Assembly: GCF_950100655.1 (NCBI RefSeq)
Contig: NZ_CATNLY010000012.1
Span: 124,001-188,000 of the forward strand
Direction: 5' to 3'
Source: Pleomorphomonas sp. T1.2MG-36
Lineage (GTDB): Bacteria > Pseudomonadota > Alphaproteobacteria > Rhizobiales > Pleomorphomonadaceae
Length of the DNA stretch: 64,000 nt
Below the pieces are notes generated by a model, which worked only from the letters and a program-made list of their open reading frames with translations, searched no databases and had not been told where the DNA came from. The translations under genes were made by a program, and so were the position numbers. This document shows, one piece after another, positions 1-10,374 of the stretch (position 1 is the first letter of the stretch; each line of letters begins with the position of its first letter).

Positions 1-115
1 GCTCGACAGCTTCTACGGCCGGCCCTACGTCGAATCCACCGAACGGGCGGAAACGGCTGAGGCCCAACCCGCCGAGGCCGCCAAGCCTGCCAAGGGCAAG
101 AAGGCAGCCGAATAA
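1..115 (+). CDS. C-terminal end of an unidentified protein (5' truncated)
   Basis: An open frame enters from the left edge (first full codon at base 2) and stops with TAA at 113-115. The visible 37 residues begin LDSFYGRPYV and end in a low-complexity tail rich in Ala, Pro, Glu and Lys (KPAKGKKAAE). Such tails are common and uninformative in alphaproteobacterial proteins. A rho-independent terminator follows 17 bases after the stop, which supports a real gene end. Transketolase often precedes gap in this group, but this tail does not resemble a transketolase C terminus, so I leave it unnamed. Confidence 0.6.
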   Translation, partial: LDSFYGRPYVESTERAETAEAQPAEAAKPAKGKKAAE

Positions 116-132
116 GGGCCGGTTATCAGCGA

Positions 133-161
133 ACGGAGGCGGGGCAACCTGCCTCCGTTTT
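133..161 (+). terminator. Rho-independent terminator after the truncated gene
   Basis: An 8-bp stem, ACGGAGGC (133-140) with GCCTCCGT (151-158), has a 10-base loop and is followed by a T run. It separates the leftmost gene from gap. Confidence 0.85.
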
Positions 162-321
162 GCTTTGGGAGGCCTTCAAACCTTCTGAAGTGACAACCGG
201 AGGTCATCGGCGTACACGGGAGCCATCCGGCTTTCCGGAGCGATTTTTGTGAAGACCGCAAGCTTCTTAGCGAAGAGACTCCGGCTTCTCGAAATATAAA
301 CAGCCCAACTGGGAGATGAAC

Positions 322-1332
<1,011 letters not shown>

Positions 1333-1357
1333 GACAACCGGATTTCCCGGCATCCCG

Positions 1358-1387
1358 GACCCCGCCCGCAAAGGCGGGGTCTTTTTT
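1358..1387 (+). terminator. Rho-independent terminator of gap
   Basis: A perfect 9-bp stem, GACCCCGCC (1358-1366) with GGCGGGGTC (1373-1381), has a 6-base loop and runs into six T residues. Confidence 0.92.
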
Positions 1388-1564
1388 CTTTCCGCGTATG
1401 GCCGCAAGGCTGCCTTGCGACGGCACGACGGAAGCGGCGCTTCCCCTCGAAGCACCCTTGCGTGTATACGAAGGCAACGCTGGCGAGGACTTTCCCTTAA
1501 GGGCCAAACCGAAGGGGATCGTCCGGCCAGACGATTCACGGTCGACAGACGTCAAGGAGCAGAC

Positions 1565-3028
1565 ATGAGCGCGCCGGCAACCTCTCGAACGGGCAGCAAC
1601 CCCAAGATCCGCCAGCGCCAGACCAAAGTGGTCGCCACGCTCGGTCCCGCCTCCGGGACCATCGACGTGATCCGCGACCTGGTGGCGGCCGGCGCCGATG
1701 TGTTCCGGCTCAACTTCAGCCACGGCGCCCATGAGGAACATCGCGCCCGCTTCGACATGCTTCGGCAGGTCGAGACCGAAACCGGTCGACCGATCGCGGT
1801 GATGGCCGATCTCCAGGGGCCGAAGCTGCGCATCTCCACCTTTGCCGAAGGCCCGGTCGACCTTGTCGAAGGGCAGACCTTCCGTCTCGACCTGTCGACC
1901 GAGCCCGGCGACGCCAATCGCGTCGGCCTGCCCCATCCGGAAATCTTCGCCGCCCTCAAGCCGGACACCGACATACTGCTCGACGACGGCCGCGTCCGTC
2001 TGCATGTGGTGAGCTGCGCCGACGACCATGCCATCACCACGGTGGTCAGCGGTCGCGCGCTGTCCAACCGCAAGGGCGTCAACGTGCCGGACGTCGTGCT
2101 GCCGCTGTCGGCGCTGACGCCCAAGGACCGGGCCGATCTCGCCTTCGCGCTCGATCTCGGCGTGGATTGGGTGGCGCTTTCCTTCGTCCAGCGACCGGAA
2201 GACCTTGTCGAGGCAAGGAACCTGATCGGAGATCGGGCGGCCCTGCTGGCCAAGATCGAGAAACCCCAGGCCATCGACACCCTGAACGCCATCATCGATC
2301 TCGCCGACGGCGTCATGGTTGCCCGCGGCGATCTCGGCGTCGAGATGCGCCCGGAGGACGTGCCGACGCTGCAGAAGCGCATCATCCGCGAGGCGCGCCA
2401 GGCCGGCAAGCCGGTGATCGTCGCCACGCAGATGCTGGAGTCGATGGTCACCAATCCCGCGCCGACCCGAGCCGAGGCGTCCGACGTCGCCACTGCCGTG
2501 TTCGACGGCGCCGACGCGGTGATGCTCTCGGCCGAGACGGCCGCCGGCGCATATCCGGTCGCCGCCGTCTCCATCATGGACAGCATCGCCCAGCGCGTCG
2601 AGCATGACCCGCTCTACCGCCAGATCATCGAGGCGCAGCGTCTGCCCTTCGGCCCGGAAACCTCGTCCGACGCCATCACTCACGCCGCCAAGCAGATCGC
2701 CGGCGCGCTCGACGCCAAGGCGATCATCACCTTTACCGCCACGGGTTCGACCACGCTGCGCGTCACACGCGAGAGGCCGGGCGTGCCGGTGCTCTGCGTG
2801 ACGCCGAACCTCATCAAGACGCGCAAGCTGATGCTCGCCTACGGCGTGCTGGTGATCCCGAGCCAGTTGTTCCGCCGCTTCCAGGACAAGGTGAACAGCG
2901 GCGTCGCGCTGGCCCGCGAACTCGGCATCGCCACCTTCGGCGACACGCTGGTGGTGACCGCCGGCGAAGGCGTGCCGGGGTCGACCAATCTTTTGCGCAT
3001 CGTCACCGTCGGCGAGGCGTCCTTCTGA
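1565..3028 (+). CDS. pyk: Pyruvate kinase
   Basis: It transfers phosphate from PEP to ADP, giving pyruvate, the substrate of the formate-lyase encoded just downstream. The 487-aa product carries the barrel-start motif TKVVATLGPAS, the catalytic Lys/metal region ALLAKIEKPQAI followed by GVMVARGDLGVE, and the signature around MLESM and DGADAVMLSAETAAG. The C-terminal domain ends normally. The frame stays open upstream to 1415, but the ATG at 1565 is preceded by AAGGAG at 1554-1559 and starts just before the conserved domain. The 178 bases between the gap terminator and this start hold a small dyad (GGAAGC/GCTTCC, 1430-1444) but no promoter I can assign with confidence. Confidence 0.96.
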   Translation: MSAPATSRTGSNPKIRQRQTKVVATLGPASGTIDVIRDLVAAGADVFRLNFSHGAHEEHRARFDMLRQVETETGRPIAVMADLQGPKLRISTFAEGPVDLVEGQTFRLDLSTEPGDANRVGLPHPEIFAALKPDTDILLDDGRVRLHVVSCADDHAITTVVSGRALSNRKGVNVPDVVLPLSALTPKDRADLAFALDLGVDWVALSFVQRPEDLVEARNLIGDRAALLAKIEKPQAIDTLNAIIDLADGVMVARGDLGVEMRPEDVPTLQKRIIREARQAGKPVIVATQMLESMVTNPAPTRAEASDVATAVFDGADAVMLSAETAAGAYPVAAVSIMDSIAQRVEHDPLYRQIIEAQRLPFGPETSSDAITHAAKQIAGALDAKAIITFTATGSTTLRVTRERPGVPVLCVTPNLIKTRKLMLAYGVLVIPSQLFRRFQDKVNSGVALARELGIATFGDTLVVTAGEGVPGSTNLLRIVTVGEASF

Positions 3029-3059
3029 GCCAGGGCAAATGCCACCTGGACCAATGAGC

Positions 3060-3088
3060 ACGGCGCCGGATGCTTTCGGCGCCGTTTT
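3060..3088 (+). terminator. Rho-independent terminator of pyk
   Basis: ACGGCGCC (3060-3067) pairs with GGCGCCGT (3078-3085) around a 10-base loop and is followed by TTT. Confidence 0.85.
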
Positions 3089-3262
3089 GCGCAGTGCGAG
3101 CAGGTACCGAGTGCGCGCCTTATCGTCAGCGGGGCGCGATCCAGCAGCGCACGGACGATCGCAGCGTCATCAGCAGAAGAAACCTGCGTAATTCTCTCCT
3201 CTTTACATTTGCACGCCAGCCGGTATCGCTGGCGCCGAATAAGTTGAACTGGAGATACTTCA

Positions 3263-4174
3263 ATGGCGGACAACGCGCCCGGACAGGCCAACACCATCCT
3301 CGGCCTCGATGCCTATGCTCCAGCCGAAATCCAGGACAAGGTCGAGAAGCTCGGCATCAAGAAGGCTCGCATGCCGGCATTGGCCAGCGCGGCATTGGCC
3401 GTGGTGGCCGGTGGATCGATCGGCCTCGGCGCTTTGTTCTTCGGCATCGTGCTGGCCGACCCGACGCTTGGCTTCGCCGCCCAGCGCCTTCTCGGCGGCC
3501 TCGTCTTCACCCTTGGCCTGGCGCTGGTGATGATCGGAGGAGCCGAGCTGTTCACCGGCAACTGCCTGATCGTCATGGCCTGGGCCAATCGCCAGCTCGC
3601 CACGCGCGAGGTCCTGCGCAACTGGGCGATCATCTGGCTCGGCAATCTCGTGGGGGCGCTCGGCCTCGTCTTCCTCGTCTACATGGCGCACACGGCGGCG
3701 CTCAACAACGACGGCTTCGGCAATGGCATGATCAAGCTGGCCGTCGGCAAGGTGGCGCCGGATGCCGTGACCATCTTCTTCAAGGGCGTGCTCTGCAACA
3801 TCCTGGTCTGCCTCGCCGTCTGGCTCAGCTACGCCGGCAGGTCGGTAACCGACAAGCTGTTCGGCATGGTGCTGCCGGTCACGGCCTTCATCGCCGCCGG
3901 CTTCGAGCACTGCGTCGCCAACATGTTCATCCTACCCTACGCCTGGATTCTGGTACAGACAGGCCATGCGCCCGAGGGTGTCGACGTGTCGGTGCTGACC
4001 CTCACGGCCATCGTCCACAACATCATCCCCGCCACGCTCGGCAATATCGTCGGTGGCGGTGCGTTCGTCGGCGGCATCTATTGGCTGGTCTATCGCAAGG
4101 CACTCGGTGGCCTGACGCCTCTGTCCGCCACAGAGCCGCGCAAAGCGCAGGGCAGATCCGCCCGAAACGGATAA
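3263..4174 (+). CDS. focA: Formate/nitrite transporter family channel, FocA type
   Basis: This inner-membrane FNT-family channel most likely exports formate made by the neighbouring pyruvate formate-lyase and can re-import it at low pH. The 303-aa product has six hydrophobic segments spread over residues 35-285 and a cytosolic N terminus with the family-typical APAEIQDKVEKLG stretch. It also has the GGAELFTGNC motif and EHCVANMF with the pore histidine region. The ATG at 3263 is preceded by GGAG (3251-3254) at 8 bases. FNT members also carry nitrite or hydrosulfide, but the pflB-pflA genes directly downstream on the same strand argue for formate. Unlike the classic focA-pfl operon, a weak terminator and 563 bases separate it from pflB. 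Confidence 0.92.
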   Translation: MADNAPGQANTILGLDAYAPAEIQDKVEKLGIKKARMPALASAALAVVAGGSIGLGALFFGIVLADPTLGFAAQRLLGGLVFTLGLALVMIGGAELFTGNCLIVMAWANRQLATREVLRNWAIIWLGNLVGALGLVFLVYMAHTAALNNDGFGNGMIKLAVGKVAPDAVTIFFKGVLCNILVCLAVWLSYAGRSVTDKLFGMVLPVTAFIAAGFEHCVANMFILPYAWILVQTGHAPEGVDVSVLTLTAIVHNIIPATLGNIVGGGAFVGGIYWLVYRKALGGLTPLSATEPRKAQGRSARNG

Positions 4175-4267
4175 CCAATTGGAATTGTTCGCCCGCTCGG
4201 CGCTGCATGTCGTGCAACGCTGCTCCGCAAGCCTGCATGGCTGAGACAGACGGACCGACACGATCAT

Positions 4268-4294
4268 GAGGGGCCCTTCGAGGCCCCTCTCTTT
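4268..4294 (+). terminator. Probable terminator or attenuating hairpin after focA
   Basis: GAGGGGCC (4268-4275) pairs with GGCCCCTC (4282-4289) around CTTCGA. The following tract, TCTTTAT, is only moderately T-rich, so read-through into pflB is possible. Confidence 0.65.
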
Positions 4295-4737
4295 ATGGTT
4301 GCAGCCCACAGATCCCCTTGAGACAAGCCGAGGACAGCCGGGATGGGAATGCGAGGCATTCTCCCGATCTCAAAATCGGCTGTTTCTCTTCATGTTTTCA
4401 AAAGTAGCACTATTTGGCCAATTTCTAAAAGGTTTCAATTTTCTATCCGCTTTTGCGGGCCTTGAGCGCCGTGCCGAACCATCCTCGGCGGACTGCAACC
4501 AACAGGCGTATGCATATCATGGCGGGCTGACCGGACACCGTTGCAAGGCGGGCTTGGAACCCAGGCAATAGCGCAGGATTACTTACTTAACCTTTGCATT
4601 CATATATTACATGAAGGGTGCGAAGCGCTTGCAGATCATCCCTGATTTCGCAGGACTACGTAAGTGATTTATGTTATACGTTCTCGGACGCATAACTTTC
4701 CGGCCATCGAGCTGGTGATAAAACTGGAGAGAAAGCC
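4295..4737 (+). promoter_or_regulatory. Long pflB leader/control region
   Basis: No convincing gene lies in these 443 bases. The stretch is clearly more AT-rich than its neighbours at 4370-4450 and 4575-4690, as expected for a promoter region. It contains several short dyads: GAATGC/GCATTC (4347-4361), CCGAT/ATCGG (4364-4379) and TTCAT/ATGAA (4599-4615). I searched by eye for an FNR-type TTGAT-N4-ATCAA box and for a sigma-54 GG-N10-GC element and found neither. The pflB ribosome-binding site is the GGAGAG just before 4738. Calling this the anaerobic control region is inference from position. Confidence 0.45.
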
Positions 4738-7020
4738 ATGAACGTCTATGCGCGCGAACCGTTCGATACCGATACGGAGCTCTCCGCCCAGGACCCCTGG
4801 CGCGGCTTTCTTCCCGGAAGCTGGACGCGTGAGATCGACGTTCGCAGCTTCATCATCGCCAACGTGACCCCCTTCGAGGGCGACGCCAGCTTCCTCGCCG
4901 GCATCACGCCCCGCACCGCCGATCTCTGGGAGAGGCTGAAGGCCCATCTCAAGGCCGAGCGCGACAAGGGCGGCGTGCTGGACGTCGACGTTTCCACCCC
5001 CTCCTCCATCACCTCGCACAAGGCCGGCTACATCGCCGAAGATCTCGAGCAGATCGTCGGCCTGCAGACCGATGCGCCGCTCAAGCGCGCCATCATGCCC
5101 TTCGGCGGCTATCGCATGGTCAAGAACGGCCTGGAGGCCTACGGCTTCAAGGCCGACGCTTCCCTCGACAAGGTGTTCCCCAAGCTCCGCAAGACGCACA
5201 ATGACGCGGTCTTCGACGTCTACACCCCCGAGATGCTGGCCTGCCGCAAGTCCGGCGTCATCACCGGCCTGCCGGATGCCTACGGCCGTGGCCGCATCAT
5301 CGGCGACTATCGCCGCGTCGCCCTCTACGGCGTCAATCGCCTGATCGAGGACAAGCAGACCCAGCTCAAGAGCTTCGAACTCGCCACCATCGACGAGGAG
5401 GTGCTGCGTGCCCGCGAGGAGACCGCCGAGCAGATCAAGGCGCTGAAGGAACTCGTCAAGCTCGGCGAGATCTACGGCTTCGACCTGACCCGCCCGGCCG
5501 TCAACGGCCGCGAGGCGGTGCAGTGGACCTATCTCGCCTACCTCGCCGCGGTGAAGGAAGCCAACGGCGCCGCCATGTCGCTCGGCCGCGTCTCCAGCTT
5601 CCTCGACATCTACATCCAGCGCGACATCGTCGAGGGCGAACTCAACGAAGCCGAGGCGCAGGAGTTGTTCGACCACTTCGTCATGAAGCTCCGCATCGTC
5701 CGCTTCCTGAGGACGCCGGAATACGACCAGCTGTTCTCCGGCGATCCGACCTGGGTGACCGAATCCATCGGTGGCATGGCCATCGACGGCCGTCCGCTGG
5801 TGACCAAGTCGTCCTTCCGCATGCTGAACACGCTGAACACGTTGGGCCCGGCCCCCGAGCCGAACCTGACCGTGCTGTGGTCCGAGCATCTGCCGAAGGG
5901 CTTCCGCGACTTCTGCGCCGAGACCTCCATCAGGACCTCGTCGATCCAGTATGAGAACGACGACCTGATGCGTCCCTACTGGGGCGACGACTACGGCATC
6001 GCCTGCTGCGTCTCCGCCATGCGCATCGGCAAGCAGATGCAGTTCTTCGGCGCTCGCGCCAACCTCGCCAAGACGCTGCTCTACGCGATCAACGGCGGCC
6101 GCGACGAGAAGAGCGGTGCTCAGGTCGGCCCCACTTTCGCCCCCGTCGTCGGCGACTACCTCGAGTTCGAGGACGTCAAGGCCAAGCTCCTTCCGATGAT
6201 GGAGTGGCTTGCCCGCGTCTACGTCAACGCGCTCAACTCCATCCACTACATGCATGACAAGTACATGTACGAGCGGATCGAGATGGCGCTGCACGACCGC
6301 GACATCCTGAGGACCATGGCTTGCGGCATCGCCGGCCTGTCGGTCGCCGCCGACAGCCTCAGCGCCATCAAGTACGCCAAGGTCAAGATCATCCGCGACG
6401 AGCGTGGCCTTGCCACCGACTTCGAGATCGAGGGCGACTATCCCGCCTTCGGCAACAACGACGACCGTGTCGACGACATCGCCGTCTGGCTTACCGAAAC
6501 GTTCATGGGCTGCATCCGCAAGCACAAGACCTATCGTAACGCCATGCCGACGCAGTCGATCCTGACGATCACCTCCAACGTCGTCTACGGCAAGAAGACG
6601 GGCAACACCCCCGACGGCCGCAAGGCCGGCCAGCCCTTCGCGCCGGGTGCCAACCCGATGCACGGCCGCGACAAGAACGGTGCCGTCGCCTCCATGGCCT
6701 CGGTTGCCAAGCTGCCCTACGCCCACGCGCAGGACGGCATCAGCTACACCTTCTCGATCGTGCCGTCGGCTCTCGGCTCGACCGCAGAGGATCGGGTGAA
6801 TAACCTCGACAGCCTGCTCAGCGGCTACTTCCTGCAGGGCGGCCACCACATCAACGTCAACGTGTTCGACCGCGAGACGCTGGTCGATGCCATGGAGCAT
6901 CCCGAGCTCTATCCGCAGCTGACCATCCGCGTGTCGGGCTACGCGGTGAACTTCATCAAGCTGACGCGCGAGCAGCAGCTTGATGTCATCAGCCGGACCT
7001 TCCATGGCGCATCAAACTAA
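4738..7020 (+). CDS. pflB: Formate C-acetyltransferase (pyruvate formate-lyase)
   Basis: This glycyl-radical enzyme splits pyruvate with CoA to acetyl-CoA and formate without oxygen. The product is 760 aa, the length of the E. coli enzyme. The adjacent catalytic cysteines are Cys423 and Cys424 in [10 protein letters not shown]. The radical-bearing Gly734 lies in RVSGYAVNF near the C terminus. Both are intact, so this is a true PFL and not a diol dehydratase or decarboxylase relative. The start ATG is preceded by GGAGAG. The activase gene pflA overlaps the last 17 bases, so the two are co-transcribed. With focA and pyk upstream, it forms a pyruvate-to-formate fermentation branch. PFL is uncommon in Rhizobiales, where pyruvate dehydrogenase usually does this job. 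Confidence 0.97.
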   Translation: MNVYAREPFDTDTELSAQDPWRGFLPGSWTREIDVRSFIIANVTPFEGDASFLAGITPRTADLWERLKAHLKAERDKGGVLDVDVSTPSSITSHKAGYIAEDLEQIVGLQTDAPLKRAIMPFGGYRMVKNGLEAYGFKADASLDKVFPKLRKTHNDAVFDVYTPEMLACRKSGVITGLPDAYGRGRIIGDYRRVALYGVNRLIEDKQTQLKSFELATIDEEVLRAREETAEQIKALKELVKLGEIYGFDLTRPAVNGREAVQWTYLAYLAAVKEANGAAMSLGRVSSFLDIYIQRDIVEGELNEAEAQELFDHFVMKLRIVRFLRTPEYDQLFSGDPTWVTESIGGMAIDGRPLVTKSSFRMLNTLNTLGPAPEPNLTVLWSEHLPKGFRDFCAETSIRTSSIQYENDDLMRPYWGDDYGIACCVSAMRIGKQMQFFGARANLAKTLLYAINGGRDEKSGAQVGPTFAPVVGDYLEFEDVKAKLLPMMEWLARVYVNALNSIHYMHDKYMYERIEMALHDRDILRTMACGIAGLSVAADSLSAIKYAKVKIIRDERGLATDFEIEGDYPAFGNNDDRVDDIAVWLTETFMGCIRKHKTYRNAMPTQSILTITSNVVYGKKTGNTPDGRKAGQPFAPGANPMHGRDKNGAVASMASVAKLPYAHAQDGISYTFSIVPSALGSTAEDRVNNLDSLLSGYFLQGGHHINVNVFDRETLVDAMEHPELYPQLTIRVSGYAVNFIKLTREQQLDVISRTFHGASN

Positions 7021-7831
7021 CCTCCTCGACCTCCGGGACGCCCATGGCGGCGCCCCGGGAGTCCACGCCGACGGCGGGCATGTCCACCCAGCCCGCCGGC
7101 CGGTCGCCCACGGCTTCGTTCATTCGAAGGAAGCCGGCGGCGCCGTGGACGGCCCCGGCATCCGCTACGTGCTGTTCGTCTCCGGTTGCCCGCTCCGCTG
7201 CCTCTACTGCCACAACCCCGACACCTGGCACATGCGCAAGGGCAAGGAGACCTCGGTCAACGAGATCGTTGCCGAGATGGCCAGCTATTCAAACTTCCTG
7301 AAGCGCGCCAAGGGCGGTATCACCATCACGGGCGGCGAGCCGCTGACGCAGGTGGAGTTCACGGCCGAAATCTTCCACGCCGCCAAGGCGATGGGCTTGC
7401 ATACCGCGCTCGACACCTCGGGTTTCCTGGGCAAGCGCGTCTCCGACGAGATGCTCGAAGACATCGACCTCGTGCTGCTCGACATCAAGGCCTTCACCGA
7501 GGAAACCTACTTCGAGGTGACCGGCGCCCAGCTGCAGCCGACGCTCGATTTTGCCCGCCGGCTTTCTGCCAAGGGCAAGAAGATCTGGTTGCGCTACGTG
7601 CTGGTGCCGGGCCTGACCGACAAGCTGGACGAGATCGAGGCACTGGCGGCTTTCGCTCAGGAGCTCGGCGTCGTCGAACGCGTCGACGTGTTGCCCTTCC
7701 ACAAGCTTGGCGAGTTCAAGTGGAAGGAATGCGGCCGCGAGTACAAGCTTGCCGAGACCGAGCCGCCGTCGCGCGAGCTGGTCGAAGAGGTCCGCTCGAT
7801 CTTTCGTGCCCACGGCCTGAAGGCCGGTTGA
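7004..7831 (+). CDS. pflA: Pyruvate formate-lyase activating enzyme (radical SAM)
   Basis: This radical-SAM activase abstracts a hydrogen from Gly734 of PflB, using SAM and a [4Fe-4S] cluster. The cluster motif CPLRCLYC places Cys62, Cys66 and Cys69, and DGPGIR lies just before it. GGEPLTQ and the family C terminus with [11 protein letters not shown] are also present. The ATG at 7004 lies inside the end of pflB (17-base overlap). The frame also allows a TTG at 6980, but that has no ribosome-binding site. The 275-aa product has about 30 extra residues before the conserved core compared with E. coli PflA. This extension is rich in His, Gly and Pro. An internal start is possible, but I see no good candidate. 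Confidence 0.95.
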   Translation: MAHQTNLLDLRDAHGGAPGVHADGGHVHPARRPVAHGFVHSKEAGGAVDGPGIRYVLFVSGCPLRCLYCHNPDTWHMRKGKETSVNEIVAEMASYSNFLKRAKGGITITGGEPLTQVEFTAEIFHAAKAMGLHTALDTSGFLGKRVSDEMLEDIDLVLLDIKAFTEETYFEVTGAQLQPTLDFARRLSAKGKKIWLRYVLVPGLTDKLDEIEALAAFAQELGVVERVDVLPFHKLGEFKWKECGREYKLAETEPPSRELVEEVRSIFRAHGLKAG

Positions 7832-7857
7832 GACAAGCTCGTCCGGCTCAAAGACTT

Positions 7858-7886
7858 CGGGGGCGCCTTGGCGCCCCCGTTTCGTT
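7858..7886 (+). terminator. Rho-independent terminator of pflBA
   Basis: CGGGGGCGC (7858-7866) pairs with GCGCCCCCG (7871-7879) around a tetraloop and is followed by TTTCGTT. It lies between the convergent pflA and EF-G-like genes. Confidence 0.85.
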
Positions 7887-7904
7887 ACAGAACCCGATGC
7901 TGGC

Positions 7905-9977
7905 TCACGCGGCGGCGAGTTCGGCCTTGCGCTTGTCGACCACCTTCTGCGCCACCGGCCCGGTGATCTCCTGCAGATGGTCGAACGTCGCCTCAAAGGT
8001 GCCGACGCCGGCCGTCGCGGATCTGAGTTCGACGATCAGCATGCCCATTTCGGCCTGCGGGATCAGCGCTTCCGTCACGTCCCAGCCCTGCCAGCCATCG
8101 CGCCCGTCGAAGCCGAGGAGCTGGCCGCGCCGGCCGGTGACGATCTGGTTGATGCGAGCCGTGAACTCGCTCGGCCCGTAGAACTTCACCTTGAGGATCG
8201 GCTCCAGCAGCACCGGCGAGCACTGCGGCAAGCCTTCGCGCATGCCGATGCCGGCCGCGGTCTTGAAGGCCATGTCGGAACTGTCCACGGGGTGGAACGA
8301 ACCGTCCGACAGCGTCACCTTGATGTCGACCAGCGGGAAGCCGAGCGCACCGCGCTTCAGACTGTCGACGACCCCCTCCTCGATGGCGGGGAAGAAGTTC
8401 TTCGGCACGGCGCCGCCGGTGACCACTTCGGCGAAGGCGAAGCCCTTGCCGCGTTCCTGCGGCTCGATGGTCAGCACGCAGTCGCCGAACTGGCCGTGGC
8501 CGCCCGACTGCTTCTTGTGACGACCGCGCACCGTGGTCGCCGACTTGATGGTCTCGCGATAGGGAATGATGGGGTCGCGCGTCACCACTGCGACGCCGAA
8601 CCGGTTTTGCAGGCGTTCGAGCTGCACGCGAAGGTGCATTTCCCCCTGCCCCTCGATGCGCGTTTCCGCCGTATCGGCGTCCTGGACAACCACAAGAGAC
8701 GGGTCTTCCTCGGCAAGGCGGCTCAACGCCGTCGACAGCTTGACGTCGTCCTTGGCTTCCTTCGGCGCCACCACCATGGAAAGTACCGGCGGCGGCGGGA
8801 CGAGTGGCGCCAGCTCTTTCGGCGGCGTCTTGCCGGAGGAGAGCGTCAAGCCGGTCTCGGCGGGATCGACCTTGCCGATTCCAACCACCGCGCCGGCACC
8901 GGCCTCCGCCAGTTTGGTCGGCGTTCCGGTACCCAGTGCATAGAGCCCCGACACACGGCCAACGGCCCCGTCGGCGGCGGTCAGTGCCAAACCGTCGGTC
9001 AGCTTGCCGGACAGGACGCGGACGATGGAGAGCTTGCCGGCATGAGAGGTCTGTACGGTCTTGGCGACCTGAACGATAGCCTCGGCGCCGGCGGCAAGTC
9101 CCAGACGGTTGCGCGTGTCTTCGATGCCGGCGGCATCGTGGCGCAAGGCCTTCAAAAGCCGGGTGATACCGTTGCCGCGCTCGGCCGAGCCAATGAACAC
9201 CGGCGTGATCTGGCCGGACCGCATTTCCTTGCGCATATCCTGGAATATCTGGTCGCGGTTGGGCGCGACATCGGACAGCAGCTCCTCCATCAGATCGTCA
9301 TCGTAGTCGGCGAGGCGCTCCAGCATCTCGTAGCGGGCGGCTAGCTCGTCGGCCTGATGATCGGAGGGAATGGGGACTTCCTGGCTCTCCGCGTGCTCGC
9401 GATAGACCAGCGCCCGCTCAAGGGCCAGCTCGATGGTGCCGATGGCGGTGCCATCCTTCCAGATCGGAATCTGGCGCAGCACCAGGGGTGTCGCCGACGC
9501 CGACTGCATCAGCTTCAGTGTGTCGCGCAGCGTCGCGTCGGCCTTGTCGATCTTGTTGATGAACAGCGCGTGCGGAACGCCTGCGACTTCGAGCTGGCGG
9601 AGCACGAGTTGCAGGGCCGGAATCTTCTTCTCATCTGCCTCGCAGACCACTATCGCCACATCGGCGACGGCGAGGACCGGCTGCATCTCAAACGCGAATT
9701 CGACAAATCCCGGGCAGTCGAGGAAGGTATAGCGGTCGCCCAGGAACTCGGCGTCGGCGGCATTGAGGTCTATGCCCATGCCATGGGCGCGAGCCTCCCT
9801 GGAGCGGTCGCCAACGCTGCTGCCCGCCGCCACGTTCCCGGCCTTCGGAATCGCCCCCGTGCGCTCGAGGATCGCCTCGAGAAGCGTCGTCTTGCCGCTG
9901 CCGTGAGGCCCCACGATGGCAACGCAACGGGGGCCGGCTGCTCTGCCGTCGGCGGTTGTTCCGGTATGTCCTGACAT
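7905..9977 (-). CDS. Elongation factor G-like translation GTPase
   Basis: The 690-aa product has the EF-G domain plan: a GTPase domain (about residues 15-270), a beta-barrel domain 2, and domains III-V ending near residue 680. The P loop GPHGSGKTT (23-31) and NKID (141-144) are intact. G3 reads DCPGF (87-91) instead of the DTPGH of true EF-G, so the histidine that activates the hydrolytic water is Phe91, and the switch I region looks shortened. This matches a paralogous EF-G-like family seen in alphaproteobacteria, not the main translocase FusA. Its role is not settled. Ribosome rescue, recycling or stress translation are possibilities. The start ATG has GGAGG 6 bases upstream. It is a lone gene with convergent pflA below and about 400 non-coding bases above. 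Confidence 0.88.
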   Translation of the reverse strand: MSGHTGTTADGRAAGPRCVAIVGPHGSGKTTLLEAILERTGAIPKAGNVAAGSSVGDRSREARAHGMGIDLNAADAEFLGDRYTFLDCPGFVEFAFEMQPVLAVADVAIVVCEADEKKIPALQLVLRQLEVAGVPHALFINKIDKADATLRDTLKLMQSASATPLVLRQIPIWKDGTAIGTIELALERALVYREHAESQEVPIPSDHQADELAARYEMLERLADYDDDLMEELLSDVAPNRDQIFQDMRKEMRSGQITPVFIGSAERGNGITRLLKALRHDAAGIEDTRNRLGLAAGAEAIVQVAKTVQTSHAGKLSIVRVLSGKLTDGLALTAADGAVGRVSGLYALGTGTPTKLAEAGAGAVVGIGKVDPAETGLTLSSGKTPPKELAPLVPPPPVLSMVVAPKEAKDDVKLSTALSRLAEEDPSLVVVQDADTAETRIEGQGEMHLRVQLERLQNRFGVAVVTRDPIIPYRETIKSATTVRGRHKKQSGGHGQFGDCVLTIEPQERGKGFAFAEVVTGGAVPKNFFPAIEEGVVDSLKRGALGFPLVDIKVTLSDGSFHPVDSSDMAFKTAAGIGMREGLPQCSPVLLEPILKVKFYGPSEFTARINQIVTGRRGQLLGFDGRDGWQGWDVTEALIPQAEMGMLIVELRSATAGVGTFEATFDHLQEITGPVAQKVVDKRKAELAAA

Positions 9978-10235
9978 GGCTGACCTCCAGATATGTTTCC
10001 GTTATGTTCTCGCCTATCCAATTCCGCAGCCCCCCGTTTCCCGGGACTGCGGACCGTTCACTCTCGGGCCGGTCATCCCTCCTCCGACGACCGACAGGGC
10101 AAGAATGTGCCTGTTTTCAAGGGTTGGCAATACGGGCAAGCGGCAGGCGGCTCGGAACCCGACTAAGGGATGAAGGCGCTGCCGGACGGCGCGTGGCTCA
10201 GTGTGGAAACATCGGTGGAGGAGATGACGGAGCAG
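9978..10235. other. Intergenic region upstream of the EF-G-like gene
   Basis: Several frames are open here, but none has a start site, codon pattern or family resemblance that I trust. A loose inverted repeat, CCGCAG/CTGCGG, spans about 10025-10052. The region should contain the promoter of the EF-G-like gene. I see nothing else. Confidence 0.4.
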
Positions 10236-10281
10236 AAAAAAGACGCGGGACGCCGATCCCACGATGCCGGCATCCCGCGTC
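10236..10281 (-). terminator. Rho-independent terminator of melA and the galactoside operon
   Basis: Read on the - strand, GACGCGGGA (10281-10273) pairs with TCCCGCGTC (10250-10242). The enclosed loop is 22 bases and a run of six T residues follows. Confidence 0.85.
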
Positions 10282-10374
10282 GCTGGAGCCGTCGCCGCTC
10301 CGGGAGGAACTGGGGCGAGCGACGGGAAGAGGTTCGGGAGCGGGCGATTTCCGCCCCCGATCGTCAGGCCGATC

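Noticed and set aside
1..115. Transketolase C terminus
   Set aside because: Expected from gene order before gap, but the visible tail lacks transketolase C-terminal features.
4266..4571. A 101-codon frame between focA and pflB
   Set aside because: It starts inside the focA terminator, changes composition midway and has no recognisable features.
4295..4737. FNR box or sigma-54 promoter before pflB
   Set aside because: I looked for TTGAT-N4-ATCAA and GG-N10-GC patterns by eye. No candidate had adequate matches.
4669..7005. A 778-codon frame on the - strand opposite pflB
   Set aside because: Antisense shadow of pflB. The product is a low-complexity Asp/Val/Gly-rich chain with no known family features.
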